DNA from: Vulcanimicrobiia bacterium
GTDB taxonomy: Bacteria > Vulcanimicrobiota > Vulcanimicrobiia > Vulcanimicrobiales > Vulcanimicrobiaceae
NCBI GenBank assembly: GCA_025451135.1
Contig: JANWKW010000128.1
Coordinates: 1 to 30,162, forward strand
Reading direction: 5' to 3'
Length of the DNA stretch: 30,162 nucleotides
The notes below the pieces were generated by a model. That model did not search any database. It saw only the letters and a list, made by a program, of their open reading frames with translations, and was not told where the DNA came from. Positions within the stretch are counted from its first letter, which is position 1, and each line of letters begins with the position of its first letter. Shown one piece after another: positions 1 through 8,158 of this stretch. The position numbers and the translations under genes were made by a program.

Positions 1-1
1 C

Positions 2-106
2 CTGAGCCCCAAGGAGATCGCCCAGGAGTCCGGACGGAGCATCTACACCGTCCAGGCCCACGTCCAAAATGCCATGGAGACTCTCGGTTGCCATGGCCGT
101 CATTAG
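2..106 (+). CDS. LuxR-family regulator, C-terminal fragment
   Basis: Only the last 34 residues are inside the window; the start lies upstream. The visible part begins LSPKEIA and continues through SIYTVQAHVQNAMETLG, the second half of a LuxR/FixJ-type helix-turn-helix: the LS-x-x-E-IA turn followed by a recognition helix in the usual T-V-x-x-H-V-x-N spacing. It should bind DNA as a transcription factor, but the sensing domain is not visible, so its signal is unknown. The stop is TAG at 104-106. The next clear gene on this strand is the HD-GYP protein at 334, after an AT-rich spacer holding a 20-bp dyad. Confidence 0.75.
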   Translation: MSPKEIAQESGRSIYTVQAHVQNAMETLGCHGRH

Positions 107-163
107 GCCGTCGTGGCGGCTCAACGTCTTGGCGTCATCGAGTCGTGAGGGCTATGAAAACTT

Positions 164-183
164 TCTAGTGAATTTTCACTAGA
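164..183. promoter_or_regulatory. 20-bp inverted repeat, operator-like
   Basis: TCTAGTGAA-TT-TTCACTAGA is a perfect dyad with two 9-bp arms and a 2-nt centre, in an AT-rich patch (about 150-183) of otherwise very GC-rich DNA. The 2-nt centre is too short for a good hairpin loop and no T-run follows, so an operator is more likely than a terminator. It lies between the LuxR-type gene and the HD-GYP gene. Confidence 0.45.
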
Positions 184-249
184 GACGCGGCGCGCGTTCC
201 CCGGTATGGTCGTATCAACGAACCCATCGCTGGAGCTCTTTACATCATT

Positions 250-318
250 ATGCTTACGCTAGCCGCCCTCATGGTCATCGTCGTCTGTGCCTCGATGCCT
301 CCCACCCCGGTCGGCTAG
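250..318 (+). CDS. possible 22-residue membrane micropeptide
   Basis: ATG at 250 opens a 22-codon frame ending in TAG at 316-318, 15 nt before the HD-GYP start. The peptide starts MLTLAALMVIVVCASM and ends PPTPVG, so it is one hydrophobic stretch with a short proline-containing tail, as in small single-span membrane peptides or leader peptides. A GGAG sits at 232-235, but 14 nt is a long spacing. The only support is the hydrophobic composition and the position in an otherwise empty spacer; it could be chance. Confidence 0.22.
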   Translation: MLTLAALMVIVVCASMPPTPVG

Positions 319-333
319 AGCCGGCCGTTCAGT

Positions 334-1326
334 ATGTCCGTTCTTACCGTTGCCGGTGTCGGTAGGACCCTCGGATCGACCCCTCGGTCGCTCCTCGCGT
401 CCGCAGTCGAACACCTCCACGACGCAGCGCTGGTCGCCAATCCGGCGATCGACGTGCCGCTCGAAGTGCTCTTAGACCGCCTCTGTCTCTCGCTTGCGGT
501 CGCGAAGCCCGTCGGCCTCGCCACCTGGGCGGAGCGCGAGGGCAAGCGATTTGGACCTGCTCCGGCCGCAGAGCTGGCCGGGGCCGCTTGCCACGCCATC
601 GCCGGAGCCGCACGCACGTTCGAGGTCGACCACGGCCGTCTGCTTGCGACCCTGGAGATCCTCAAGGGCGAAATCGAGCGCGCGCTGGCGCCGATGCGTC
701 AGGTGCCCTCCCCGGTCGCTCCCGCGCTCTCGGCCGAGGGGGCGGACGCCCTGCTGGCGATGCTGGCGGAGCGGGATAGCGCGACCTGCTCGCATTCCCG
801 GGCGACCGGCGAATGGACGCGCCGGGTCGCCGAGGCGATGGGCTTCGATGCCGAAGCCAGTGCCTTCATCGAGCTGTGCGCCCTGCTCCACGACATCGGC
901 AAGATCGGGACGCCCGACGCGGTGCTCTTCAAACCCGGGCCGCTGACCGACGACGAGTGGGCGGTCATGCGCGAGCACGCCGCCGCCGGCGGTCGCATCC
1001 TCGAACAGATCCCCTCGCTCGCCCATTGCGCGCCGATCGTCCGGGCGCACCACGAGCGGTACGACGGGGCGGGCTATCCGGACCGCTGCGCCGGGAACGA
1101 CATCCCGATGGAAGCCCGGATCGTGGCGGTCGCCGACGCGTTCCACGCCATGATCAGCGACCGGCCGTATCGGCGGGCGATCGCTCCGCGGGCCGCCCTC
1201 ACGATTCTGTCCGAAGGTCGCGGGACCCAATGGGACCCCGATGCCGTCGACGCGATGCTGGGCCTGTTCAAACGTGCGGCCAAACCGGCGTCGCGGTACG
1301 CCGATCAAAGAGTCTCCACCGCTTAG
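334..1326 (+). CDS. HD-GYP domain protein (cyclic-di-GMP phosphodiesterase type)
   Basis: 330 residues. The C-terminal half is an HD-GYP metal-dependent phosphohydrolase: HSRATGEWTRRVA near H154, the HD pair in LLHDIGKIG at H186-D187, and HHERYDGAGYP with the GYP triad at 247-249, then the IVAVADAFHAM helix. Such domains usually hydrolyse cyclic di-GMP. All the usual signature residues are present, so an active enzyme is likely. The first 150 residues are mainly helical with no recognised sensor and no receiver domain, so the input signal is unknown. No strong ribosome binding site precedes the ATG at 334. A clear intrinsic terminator follows at 1371, so it is probably its own transcript. Confidence 0.85.
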   Translation: MSVLTVAGVGRTLGSTPRSLLASAVEHLHDAALVANPAIDVPLEVLLDRLCLSLAVAKPVGLATWAEREGKRFGPAPAAELAGAACHAIAGAARTFEVDHGRLLATLEILKGEIERALAPMRQVPSPVAPALSAEGADALLAMLAERDSATCSHSRATGEWTRRVAEAMGFDAEASAFIELCALLHDIGKIGTPDAVLFKPGPLTDDEWAVMREHAAAGGRILEQIPSLAHCAPIVRAHHERYDGAGYPDRCAGNDIPMEARIVAVADAFHAMISDRPYRRAIAPRAALTILSEGRGTQWDPDAVDAMLGLFKRAAKPASRYADQRVSTA

Positions 1327-1370
1327 CCGTCCTCGGCGGTGGGGCATGCCCCAATATCGGGTTGTGGGCC

Positions 1371-1402
1371 GGGACGTCGCGATGCGGCGTCCCTCAATTT
1401 TT
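1371..1402 (+). terminator. intrinsic terminator after the HD-GYP gene
   Basis: A 10-bp stem (GGGACGTCGC at 1371-1380 with GCGGCGTCCC at 1384-1393, one G-U pair, GAT loop) is followed by TCAATTTTT. Stem plus T-run downstream of the HD-GYP stop is a classic rho-independent terminator. A separate perfect 12-bp palindrome GGGGCATGCCCC lies just upstream at 1341-1352. Confidence 0.75.
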
Positions 1403-1421
1403 GTGCCACCCAGGTGGCACA
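1402..1421. promoter_or_regulatory. 20-bp inverted repeat, operator-like
   Basis: TGTGCCACC-CA-GGTGGCACA is a perfect 9-bp-arm dyad with a 2-nt centre, directly after the terminator T-run and 21 nt before the ATG at 1443. Its 9-2-9 geometry matches the dyad at 164-183, though the sequences differ. Its position suits a regulator binding site for the next gene. Confidence 0.4.
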
Positions 1422-1442
1422 CCGAGGGTGCAGACTACGGGC

Positions 1443-1886
1443 ATGTATCCGTACTTCATCGGCTCCGGCGTCCTCCTCGAAGCCGGGGCGAACGCCGGCT
1501 CCGTCCCCGCCACCCTGCATGCCCAGACCGACGCCGCGCTGGCAGCCTCGGTCCGCGCGGCCGCCGTCGACTTCGAAGGGGTGGGCCAGGCCGAGGTGGC
1601 CCGGCTGCTGGTGGTCGCGTCCGGCTGGACCAGTTCGGCCGTCGAGCGCACCGTGATGGCGCCGCTACGGGCGCGCGGCACGGCCACCCTGGCCGACGTC
1701 CTTGCTGCCCTGGCGCTCGCGGCCGGCGACGGCACCGTCCATCTCTTCTCGGGGTGGTTGCCGGGGCCGGACCTGGTCGAGGCCCTGGCAGTCCGGGCCG
1801 TCACCGTGATCGCCCATCCGCTGGCGTCCTTCGAGCGAGCCGCATTGATCACCGGGCAGCGCAGCCGGTCTCCGCTCGCGGCGTAA
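1443..1886 (+). CDS. hypothetical protein, alanine-rich
   Basis: 147 residues starting MYPYFIGSGVLLEAG; the family is not recognised. The frame runs on well upstream, but the ATG at 1443 is preferred because it lies just beyond a terminator and a dyad and because the protein is free of long arginine runs only from here. No signal peptide is obvious. Alternating helical stretches rich in Ala, Val and Leu suggest a small soluble helical protein. A short hairpin follows the stop directly. A 3' part of the long reading frame being real is likely, but the function is unknown. Confidence 0.55.
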   Translation: MYPYFIGSGVLLEAGANAGSVPATLHAQTDAALAASVRAAAVDFEGVGQAEVARLLVVASGWTSSAVERTVMAPLRARGTATLADVLAALALAAGDGTVHLFSGWLPGPDLVEALAVRAVTVIAHPLASFERAALITGQRSRSPLAA

Positions 1887-1890
1887 CCCG

Positions 1891-1907
1891 GCGGGCGAAA
1901 CGCCCGC
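1891..1907 (+). terminator. GC hairpin after the hypothetical gene
   Basis: GCGGGCG-AAA-CGCCCGC forms a perfect 7-bp stem starting 4 nt after the TAA at 1884-1886. There is no T-run behind it, so it is either a weak terminator or an mRNA 3'-end protecting hairpin. Confidence 0.4.
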
Positions 1908-1950
1908 TTCAGCCCCCTCACAGGGTAACGCGCCACGATGCACAGTAACA

Positions 1951-2634
1951 ATGGATATGCTTCAACACGCACGCATCGCCGTCGTCGACGACGAACGCGC
2001 CGTTCGCGAAATGCTCGAACTCGGTCTCTCGCGCGAGGGCTATTCCGTCCGCACGGCCTCCGACGGCCAAGCCGCGCTCCAGCTCGTGCGCGAGTGGGAA
2101 CCGGAGCTGATCGTGCTCGACATCATGATGCCGAAGATCGACGGCATCACGCTCCTGCCGATGCTGCGCGAGATCACGCAAGCGCCGATCCTGATGCTGA
2201 CCGCCAAGGGCGAGACGGCCGATAAGGTGCAGAGCCTGAGCGCGGGCGCCGACGATTACCTGGTCAAACCGTTCATCTTCGAAGAGCTGCTGGCCCGGCT
2301 GCAGGCCAAGCTTCGCCGTCCGCAACTGATCGAGGAGAACCTGCTGCGCTGGCGCGAGATCGCGCTCGGTCCCGAGACGCGCGAGGTCTTCCGCGGCAAG
2401 GACCGCATCGAACTGACCCAGCGCGAGTTCGATCTGCTGGCCGTCTTCATGCGCGAGCCGCGTCGCGTGTTCAGCAAGGACCATCTGCTCGAACTGGTCT
2501 GGGGACACGACTTCGAGGGCGGCCCGAACATCGTCGAGACCTACATCTCCTATCTGCGCGCGAAATTGGATAGAGGCGACGATCCGTCGTTCATCCGGAC
2601 GGTCCGCGGCGTCGGCTACGGACTCTCGCAATAG
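1951..2634 (+). CDS. OmpR/PhoB-family response regulator
   Basis: 227 residues, the usual family length. The receiver domain has the acidic pair D13-D14, phosphoacceptor D57 in VLDIMMPKIDG, T84 in ILMLTAK and K106 in DDYLVKPF, so phosphorylation is expected. A winged-helix DNA-binding domain covers about 130-225: ELTQREFDLLAVFMREPRRVFS, then the recognition region GGPNIVETYISYLRAKLD and the wing IRTVRGVGYGL. ATG at 1951 is taken as the start; an in-frame ATG follows at 1957 and neither has a strong ribosome binding site. The histidine kinase starts 5 nt after the stop, so the two form a two-component system. The TonB-dependent receptor 60 nt beyond the kinase is a plausible target or co-transcribed partner. 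Confidence 0.93.
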   Translation: MDMLQHARIAVVDDERAVREMLELGLSREGYSVRTASDGQAALQLVREWEPELIVLDIMMPKIDGITLLPMLREITQAPILMLTAKGETADKVQSLSAGADDYLVKPFIFEELLARLQAKLRRPQLIEENLLRWREIALGPETREVFRGKDRIELTQREFDLLAVFMREPRRVFSKDHLLELVWGHDFEGGPNIVETYISYLRAKLDRGDDPSFIRTVRGVGYGLSQ

Positions 2635-2639
2635 CGCGC

Positions 2640-4205
2640 GTGCGTCAATCGATCGCGTCGCGCCTCTCGGCGCTCTACGCCACCCTGCTCGGGATCACGG
2701 TCCTGCTGGTGATCCTCGCCTCGTCGGTGGCGTTGGTCTACGAACTCGCCGGCTTTTCGCGCGACATCGTCTATGCGAAGCACGAAGAAGCCCGGGTGCT
2801 GGCCGAGCAGAACGCCTCCCAAGGCATTCCGCTCGCGAAGGCCGCGCCCGATATCGTGAAGGCGATCTCCGGCATCGGCCTGAGCGTCGCGGTCTTCGAC
2901 CCCAAGGGCAGGTTCCTGGCCGGCGACAAGACGCTGCGGCCCGGCATCCTCGACCGCGTGCTCGCCGGTAAAGATTCCATCCCGATGGCGAGCACGCACG
3001 AGAGCGAGGTCGGCATCGCCGTCGAGATGCCGCCGGGGCCGCCGCCCGGCCAGCCGTTCGTCACGCCGTCGCCGGGGCAGGGCGCGCGCACGGTCGGCAA
3101 GATCGTCTACCACGAATCCTACGGGCTGTTCTCGAGCCGGGGCGGCGTCTTCATCCGGGGCGGCGGCCCGCCGGCGCCCGGCTCGCAGCCGCCGGAGCGC
3201 TTCTCGCTGACGGCGGTCGAGGGCGGGTACGTCGCGTTCGCTCCCTCGCTGCCATTGCTGCTGATCTCGCTGATCCCGTATTGGCGCGTGGTCGTCACGA
3301 TCGCGATCGCGTCGATCCTGCTGTCGTGGTTCGTCGGGCGGCTGTTCGCGCGTCAGGCGCTGCAGCCGATCACCGAGGTGACCGCGTCGCTGCAGGCGCT
3401 GGCAGCCGGCGACTTCACCCAACGCCGGTTCGTGATGGGCGGTGGCGACGAGGTCGCCACCTTGACGGCGGCCTACAACGATGCGGTCGCCGGCGTCGCC
3501 GGCGCGATGGACGAGCGCAAGCGCGTCGAGGAACGGATGCGACAGTTCGTCGCCGATGCCGGTCACGAATTGCGCACGCCGCTGACGGTCATCGCGGGCT
3601 ACATCGACGTGCTTCGACGCGGCGCGCTCGAAGAACCGACCATAGCGCGGCAGATCCTCGCGACCATGGCGCTCGAGAAGGAGCACATGCGCGTGCTGAT
3701 CGATCGCCTGATGCGGCTCGCCCGGCTCGACGGAGAAGCTCCCCCGCGATCGGAGCCGATCGACGTGGTCGAACTGCTCCGCAGCCAGTGCGACGCCGCC
3801 CGGCGCTTGGACGAAGGCCGCGAGATCGACTACAGCGTGGACGGCCTGAACGAGGTCCGCGGCGATCGCGGCGAGCTCGGCGAAGCCATCTGGAACGTCG
3901 TCGAGAACGCGCTCAAGTACGCTCCCGAAGGCTCGATCCATCTGCGCGCGACGGCGATCGACGGCGTCCCCACCATCATCGTTCGCGACGAAGGTCCGGG
4001 CATGACCGAAAGCGCCCGCCTGCACGCGTTCGAGCGGTTCTATCGCGGCGACGAACGCGGCGAGATCGTCGGCAGCGGGCTGGGTCTGGCCATCGCCAAG
4101 CGAGCGGTCGAGCGCGCCGGCGGGACCATCTCCATCGACAGCGCGCCCGGTCACGGGACGACCGTCACCATCCGGCTCTCACCCGATTCTAACGGCGCGC
4201 TCTGA
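2640..4205 (+). CDS. sensor histidine kinase
   Basis: 521 residues with a GTG start 5 nt after the regulator. Order: a first membrane span at about 12-38; an extracytoplasmic region to about 200 that includes a Pro/Gly-rich stretch (PPGPPPGQPF and GGGPPAPGSQPP); a second span at about 203-230; a HAMP linker; HisKA with H309 in DAGHELRTPLTVIAGY; and a HATPase domain with the N box around N423 (NVVENALKYAPEG), G1 DEGPGM and G2 GSGLGLAIAKR. All catalytic boxes are present, so it should phosphorylate the regulator upstream. The sensory domain resembles no family I can name, so the stimulus is unknown. Confidence 0.93.
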   Translation: MRQSIASRLSALYATLLGITVLLVILASSVALVYELAGFSRDIVYAKHEEARVLAEQNASQGIPLAKAAPDIVKAISGIGLSVAVFDPKGRFLAGDKTLRPGILDRVLAGKDSIPMASTHESEVGIAVEMPPGPPPGQPFVTPSPGQGARTVGKIVYHESYGLFSSRGGVFIRGGGPPAPGSQPPERFSLTAVEGGYVAFAPSLPLLLISLIPYWRVVVTIAIASILLSWFVGRLFARQALQPITEVTASLQALAAGDFTQRRFVMGGGDEVATLTAAYNDAVAGVAGAMDERKRVEERMRQFVADAGHELRTPLTVIAGYIDVLRRGALEEPTIARQILATMALEKEHMRVLIDRLMRLARLDGEAPPRSEPIDVVELLRSQCDAARRLDEGREIDYSVDGLNEVRGDRGELGEAIWNVVENALKYAPEGSIHLRATAIDGVPTIIVRDEGPGMTESARLHAFERFYRGDERGEIVGSGLGLAIAKRAVERAGGTISIDSAPGHGTTVTIRLSPDSNGAL

Positions 4206-4265
4206 ACGTAGGCCGTCCTCTCAGCCCTCTCTCACCCCGACTCGGATACTGTTAGGAACATCGTG

Positions 4266-7200
4266 ATGCATCGCATGATGGCGCTCGTGTGCGCCGCCGT
4301 TATCGCCCTCGCTTCGGTCCCGCTTCCGGCTTCGGCCCAGAGCGATGCCGGTGAGATCCGGATCGCCGTGACCGACGCGGTCACCAAGTCGCCGGTCGAA
4401 CTCGCCCGCATCCTCCTGGACGGTCCGGTCATCACGACCGAGTTCTCCGGCAAGAACGGCCAGGTGCGCTTCATCGACGTGCCCGACGGCATCTACCGCG
4501 CGCGCGTCGTCAAACGCGGCTACTCCTCGGTCACATCGGCCGAGTTCGAAGTCCTGGGCGGGAAACTGGTCTCGGTCACCGTCGCGCTCGCGCCGGATAC
4601 CGGCACGCTCCACGTCATCGCGACCGTCACCTCGCGGTCCACGGCCACCGTCTCGAGCAGCTCGCTCTCCGAGGATTCGGCGCAGCGGAAGCTCTCCGAC
4701 GATCTGGCCGGCGCGCTCAACAAGCTCTCCGGCGTGAGCGTGACGACGTCGTCGGACGATGCCGATGCGACCCAGACGATCTCGCTCGAAGGTCACGACG
4801 CCAGCCAGACGCAGCTCAGCCTCAACGGCATCCCGCTCAACGCGCCCGGCGCGGCCGGCAACCTGCGCGGCTACTCGACCGATCTCTTCAGCGGCGCGTC
4901 CGTCAGCTTCGGCCCGCAGGTCGGCGGCCTCGGAGGCGGCGTCAACTTCCGCACGCTCCAGCCGACGCTGAGCTGGCAGTCGATCACGCAGCTCTCGACG
5001 GGCAGCAACGGCAAGTACAACTATTCGTTCGGCGAGACCGGCTCGTTCGGCAAGCTCGGCATCGCCGCGCAGTCGACCTACCGGAGCACGCCCAGCCTGG
5101 TCGACGGCATGCGCTATCTCGACGCGAGCGGCCTCGACTACGTCCACGACGGCGACCGGACCTCGCGCGGTGCGCTGCTGATGCTCCGCTATCGCATCAG
5201 CGACGCGCAGACGATCACCGCGCAGTACATGGGCTCGCAGAACTCCTCGGCGCTGGTCTGCCTGCACGAGAGCGGCGGACTGCCCTGCGGCTACGGACCG
5301 GGCAACACCAACAGCAGCAGCTTCGGCCTCTATTCGCTCACGGACACCGCGCTGATCGGCGACACCTCGGTGCAGGCGGCGGCGTTCGGCACGACCGGGA
5401 GCTTCAACACGGACGAACTCGCGCGTTACAGCAACGGCGTACCCGCTCCGATCGGCTACGTCTCGTCGCTGCGGTCGTTCGGCTACTCGGTCTCGGCGCA
5501 GCTGCCGGCCAAGGAACGCCACACCATCTCGCTCAGCGCCAACGGTTCGACCAGCACCAACACGACGACGCCCACGGTCGCGCTCGCCGCCCCCTTCTAC
5601 AACGGCTCGCAGAGTTCGAGCTACGGATCGCTTCAGGTCTCCGACTCGATCCGTTCGAACACCAAGCTCACGCTCAACGAGTCGTTCGGGCTGAGCCGCG
5701 CGAGCAACGCGCCCGCGTCGATCCTGGCCTCGGTCTCGGCGTATTGGAAGCCCACCTCGGTCGACTCGTACGCGGCCTCCTATTCGGTCGGCGGCTCGGG
5801 CGGCCGCGCCGGCCGTTCCTCGATCCTCACCGACCCGACGTCGCTGCGCTTCGACTGCAACGGCGACACCGCCAGCGGTTCGGCGCCCGGGGATCAACCC
5901 GGCGCGTCGTCCTCGACGTCTGCGCGCTTGAGCTACACGCACGCCTGGAAGGGCGCATCGCTCTCCGGCTCCCTCTACCGACAGTCGCAGGTCGACGTCG
6001 TGCTCCCGACCCTGGTGAACGGCTCCGTGCTGCAGACGCTCGGCGTGCTGCCGCCCGGCTACGTCGGCATCGTGCAGGGGATCTTCCGGTCGCCGGCCGG
6101 CTGCAACGCGCCGCCGAGCGTGCCGTTCGGCGCGCAGAACCTGTACTTCCGCACGCCCATCGGCGGCGCGGTGCGCCTCTACGAAGGCGCCTCCGTCTCC
6201 GGGTACTTCACCCTCGGGAACCTGGTCGCGCAGCCGTACTACGACGTCTCGGTGGTCCAGGCCAACTCGTCGGACATCCGCATCAACAACCCGTACTCGA
6301 CGACCATCTCGGGGACGCAGCTTCCGGGCCAGCCGCTCCATCGCGCGGGATTGACGCTGGACTATAAGGCCAAGGGCTCGGCGCTGGAATGGATCGCGGA
6401 CGCGCAGTACACCGGCTCGAACAACGGCAACGACTTGCCGGCGTATACGACGTTCGATGCCGGCGTGCAGGCGACGCTCAAGCGCGGCACGCTGACCTTC
6501 GCGATGAGCAACATCACGAACGCGTACGCGGGGATCTTCGCATCGCCGCTCAACGCGGTGCCGCAGCAGACGGCGGGCGGCTTCCTGGTGCCGACGCTGG
6601 CTTCGCCGCTGGCGCCGCGGTCGGTCTCGTTCACCTATAACTTCAAGACCGGCGCCGCGCCGAGCGCATCGGGTGCTCCGCCCGATCTGAGCAACGGCGG
6701 AGACGGCGGCCGCGGCGGTCGCGGCGGCGGCCGCGGAGGCTTCGGCCGGTTCGGTCAGCCGCTTCCGGCCACGGCTCCGGCCGATCCGTTCGCGGTGGCG
6801 GCGTCGCAGGCGTGCACGAGCGATGGGCAGGCGCAAGCCAAGGCCGTCCTCGATCCGATCAAGGCCTACGTCGCGCAGATCGAAGCGGCCAAGACGCCGG
6901 CCGGCTATCCGGCGACGGTGCCGGCACCGGCGATCCCGAACGTGACCGTGACCTATCACGGCTTGGGCTCGACGTACGCGCTCTCGATCGTCGATAAGAG
7001 CGCCTCGCGACTGCGCGCCGTCTTCCCGTGCCTGACGCTGCACGTCGCGACCCAGGACGACGTGAAGAACCGCAATCTCTATCAGCCGCCGAACTCGGTG
7101 TTCTTCGTGCCGTCGATCACGTTCATGCCGAGCGTCGGTCTCTACTTCGCGCAGCGCCCGCCCCAGAGCGGTCAGGAATCGTTCCGGCTCTACAAGCTGC

Positions 7201-7643
7201 CGACCACGCCGCCGAAGGCGCCGTTCGCGGTGATCGCGAGCGACCGGTGCACGGCCGATCTCAAGGGCACGGCGACGCAGCTGCTGGGCGAACTGCAGAA
7301 GCACTTCGCGACGGGCGCGCCGACGCCGTCGTGGACGATCACGCCGCACGTCCAGAAGAGCGGCACGTCCTACGAACTCTCGAGCGACGACGTCAGCGCG
7401 ATCCCCGCGATCCTGCAATGCGGCCGAGTCGCGACCGCTACCCGCGACGACCTGGTCGCGATCGGTTGGGACACGCCGGCGCCGACGCCGGCACCGGGCG
7501 CGCGCGGCGGCGGCGGATTCCGCGGACTCAGCTACGCGCCGGCGCTGGGGATCTACTTGGAGCGCAACAATCCCGTGCAGGGCGGCCCGGCCGCACCGAC
7601 CCCGTCGCCTTCGCCGGGCCCGACGTCGAGCCCGACGCCCTAA
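4266..7643 (+). CDS. TonB-dependent outer-membrane receptor with duplicated C-terminal domain
   Basis: About 1125 residues. AGGA at 4254-4257 suits the ATG at 4266; an in-frame GTG at 4263 is also possible. Order: a signal peptide ending near ASAQS (about residue 25); a carboxypeptidase-regulatory-like beta-sandwich (about 28-115); a plug domain (about 135-230, with LSDDLAGALNKLSGVSV and LSLNGIPLNAPG); and a long barrel rich in Ser/Thr/Tyr strands, whose last strand appears to be RSVSFTYNFKTG near 793. Receptors of this kind usually end there. This one continues with a Gly/Arg-rich linker (811-828), two homologous soluble repeats (about 839-979 and 984-1101) and a Ser/Pro/Thr tail. No clear TonB box was seen. 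The ligand is unknown. Its stop overlaps the stop of the opposing glycosylase-like gene. Confidence 0.88.
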   Translation: MHRMMALVCAAVIALASVPLPASAQSDAGEIRIAVTDAVTKSPVELARILLDGPVITTEFSGKNGQVRFIDVPDGIYRARVVKRGYSSVTSAEFEVLGGKLVSVTVALAPDTGTLHVIATVTSRSTATVSSSSLSEDSAQRKLSDDLAGALNKLSGVSVTTSSDDADATQTISLEGHDASQTQLSLNGIPLNAPGAAGNLRGYSTDLFSGASVSFGPQVGGLGGGVNFRTLQPTLSWQSITQLSTGSNGKYNYSFGETGSFGKLGIAAQSTYRSTPSLVDGMRYLDASGLDYVHDGDRTSRGALLMLRYRISDAQTITAQYMGSQNSSALVCLHESGGLPCGYGPGNTNSSSFGLYSLTDTALIGDTSVQAAAFGTTGSFNTDELARYSNGVPAPIGYVSSLRSFGYSVSAQLPAKERHTISLSANGSTSTNTTTPTVALAAPFYNGSQSSSYGSLQVSDSIRSNTKLTLNESFGLSRASNAPASILASVSAYWKPTSVDSYAASYSVGGSGGRAGRSSILTDPTSLRFDCNGDTASGSAPGDQPGASSSTSARLSYTHAWKGASLSGSLYRQSQVDVVLPTLVNGSVLQTLGVLPPGYVGIVQGIFRSPAGCNAPPSVPFGAQNLYFRTPIGGAVRLYEGASVSGYFTLGNLVAQPYYDVSVVQANSSDIRINNPYSTTISGTQLPGQPLHRAGLTLDYKAKGSALEWIADAQYTGSNNGNDLPAYTTFDAGVQATLKRGTLTFAMSNITNAYAGIFASPLNAVPQQTAGGFLVPTLASPLAPRSVSFTYNFKTGAAPSASGAPPDLSNGGDGGRGGRGGGRGGFGRFGQPLPATAPADPFAVAASQACTSDGQAQAKAVLDPIKAYVAQIEAAKTPAGYPATVPAPAIPNVTVTYHGLGSTYALSIVDKSASRLRAVFPCLTLHVATQDDVKNRNLYQPPNSVFFVPSITFMPSVGLYFAQRPPQSGQESFRLYKLPTTPPKAPFAVIASDRCTADLKGTATQLLGELQKHFATGAPTPSWTITPHVQKSGTSYELSSDDVSAIPAILQCGRVATATRDDLVAIGWDTPAPTPAPGARGGGGFRGLSYAPALGIYLERNNPVQGGPAAPTPSPSPGPTSSPTP

Positions 7644-8158
7644 CGGCCGCCGGCCAGGTCGACCATCTCGCGCATGCGCGGATGGTCGCCCGGGATCGTC
7701 GTCACCCACGCATCGAACGGCGGCACCGGTTCGCCGACCCGGAACAGGAAGTACCAGGCGTTCATCTCGCCCATGAACGTGAAGCGCCGCTTGAGATCCT
7801 TCGCGAGGGCCGCGTACGTCGGGAAGCCGCGCAGATACGCCGCGATCCCGCCTTCGGCCCGATCGAGTTCGAGCAGCGCGCGCGCGTTCTTGATCGTAGC
7901 GGCCACTTTTCGCGGGCTCCGGAGCACGCCCGGCGTCTCGAGCACGCGTTCGGTCTCCATCTCGCCGTACGCGGCCACCCGTTCGCAATCGAAGCCATCG
8001 AACGCGCGTACGTACGCGCCCCAGTGCAGCGCGATCTGGCGCCAGCTCAGGCCGGTCTGGAAGACCGCGCGCGTCATCACCGCGAGATAGTCGCCCGCCC
8101 GCTCCGGGACGATCACCGGCGGGATGGTCGGGACGGCGTCGTCGGCCGAGTCGGCCAC
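7640..8158 (-). CDS. DNA-3-methyladenine glycosylase I (Tag)-like protein
   Basis: 172 residues. The GTG start at 8158 shares one base with the amidohydrolase stop (TAGTG), which implies translational coupling; the reading frame extends further upstream but overlaps that gene. The region AVFQTGLSWRQIALHW, then VLETPGVLRSPRKVAATIKNARA and the later RFTFMGEMNAW, follow the order of the Tag helix-hairpin-helix glycosylase fold. However, the N-terminal Cys/His and C-terminal His/Cys that bind zinc in E. coli Tag are absent, and the position of its Glu before QAGLSW appears to be Ala here. It may be a divergent glycosylase or a protein that has lost base excision; fold assignment is firmer than activity. 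Confidence 0.7.
   Translation of the reverse strand: MADSADDAVPTIPPVIVPERAGDYLAVMTRAVFQTGLSWRQIALHWGAYVRAFDGFDCERVAAYGEMETERVLETPGVLRSPRKVAATIKNARALLELDRAEGGIAAYLRGFPTYAALAKDLKRRFTFMGEMNAWYFLFRVGEPVPPFDAWVTTIPGDHPRMREMVDLAGGR

Noticed and set aside
4221..7988. A 1255-codon open frame on the minus strand opposite the TonB-dependent receptor
   Set aside because: It is very Arg-rich, has no recognisable domain and is the expected antisense shadow of a GC-rich gene; the plus-strand receptor is well supported.
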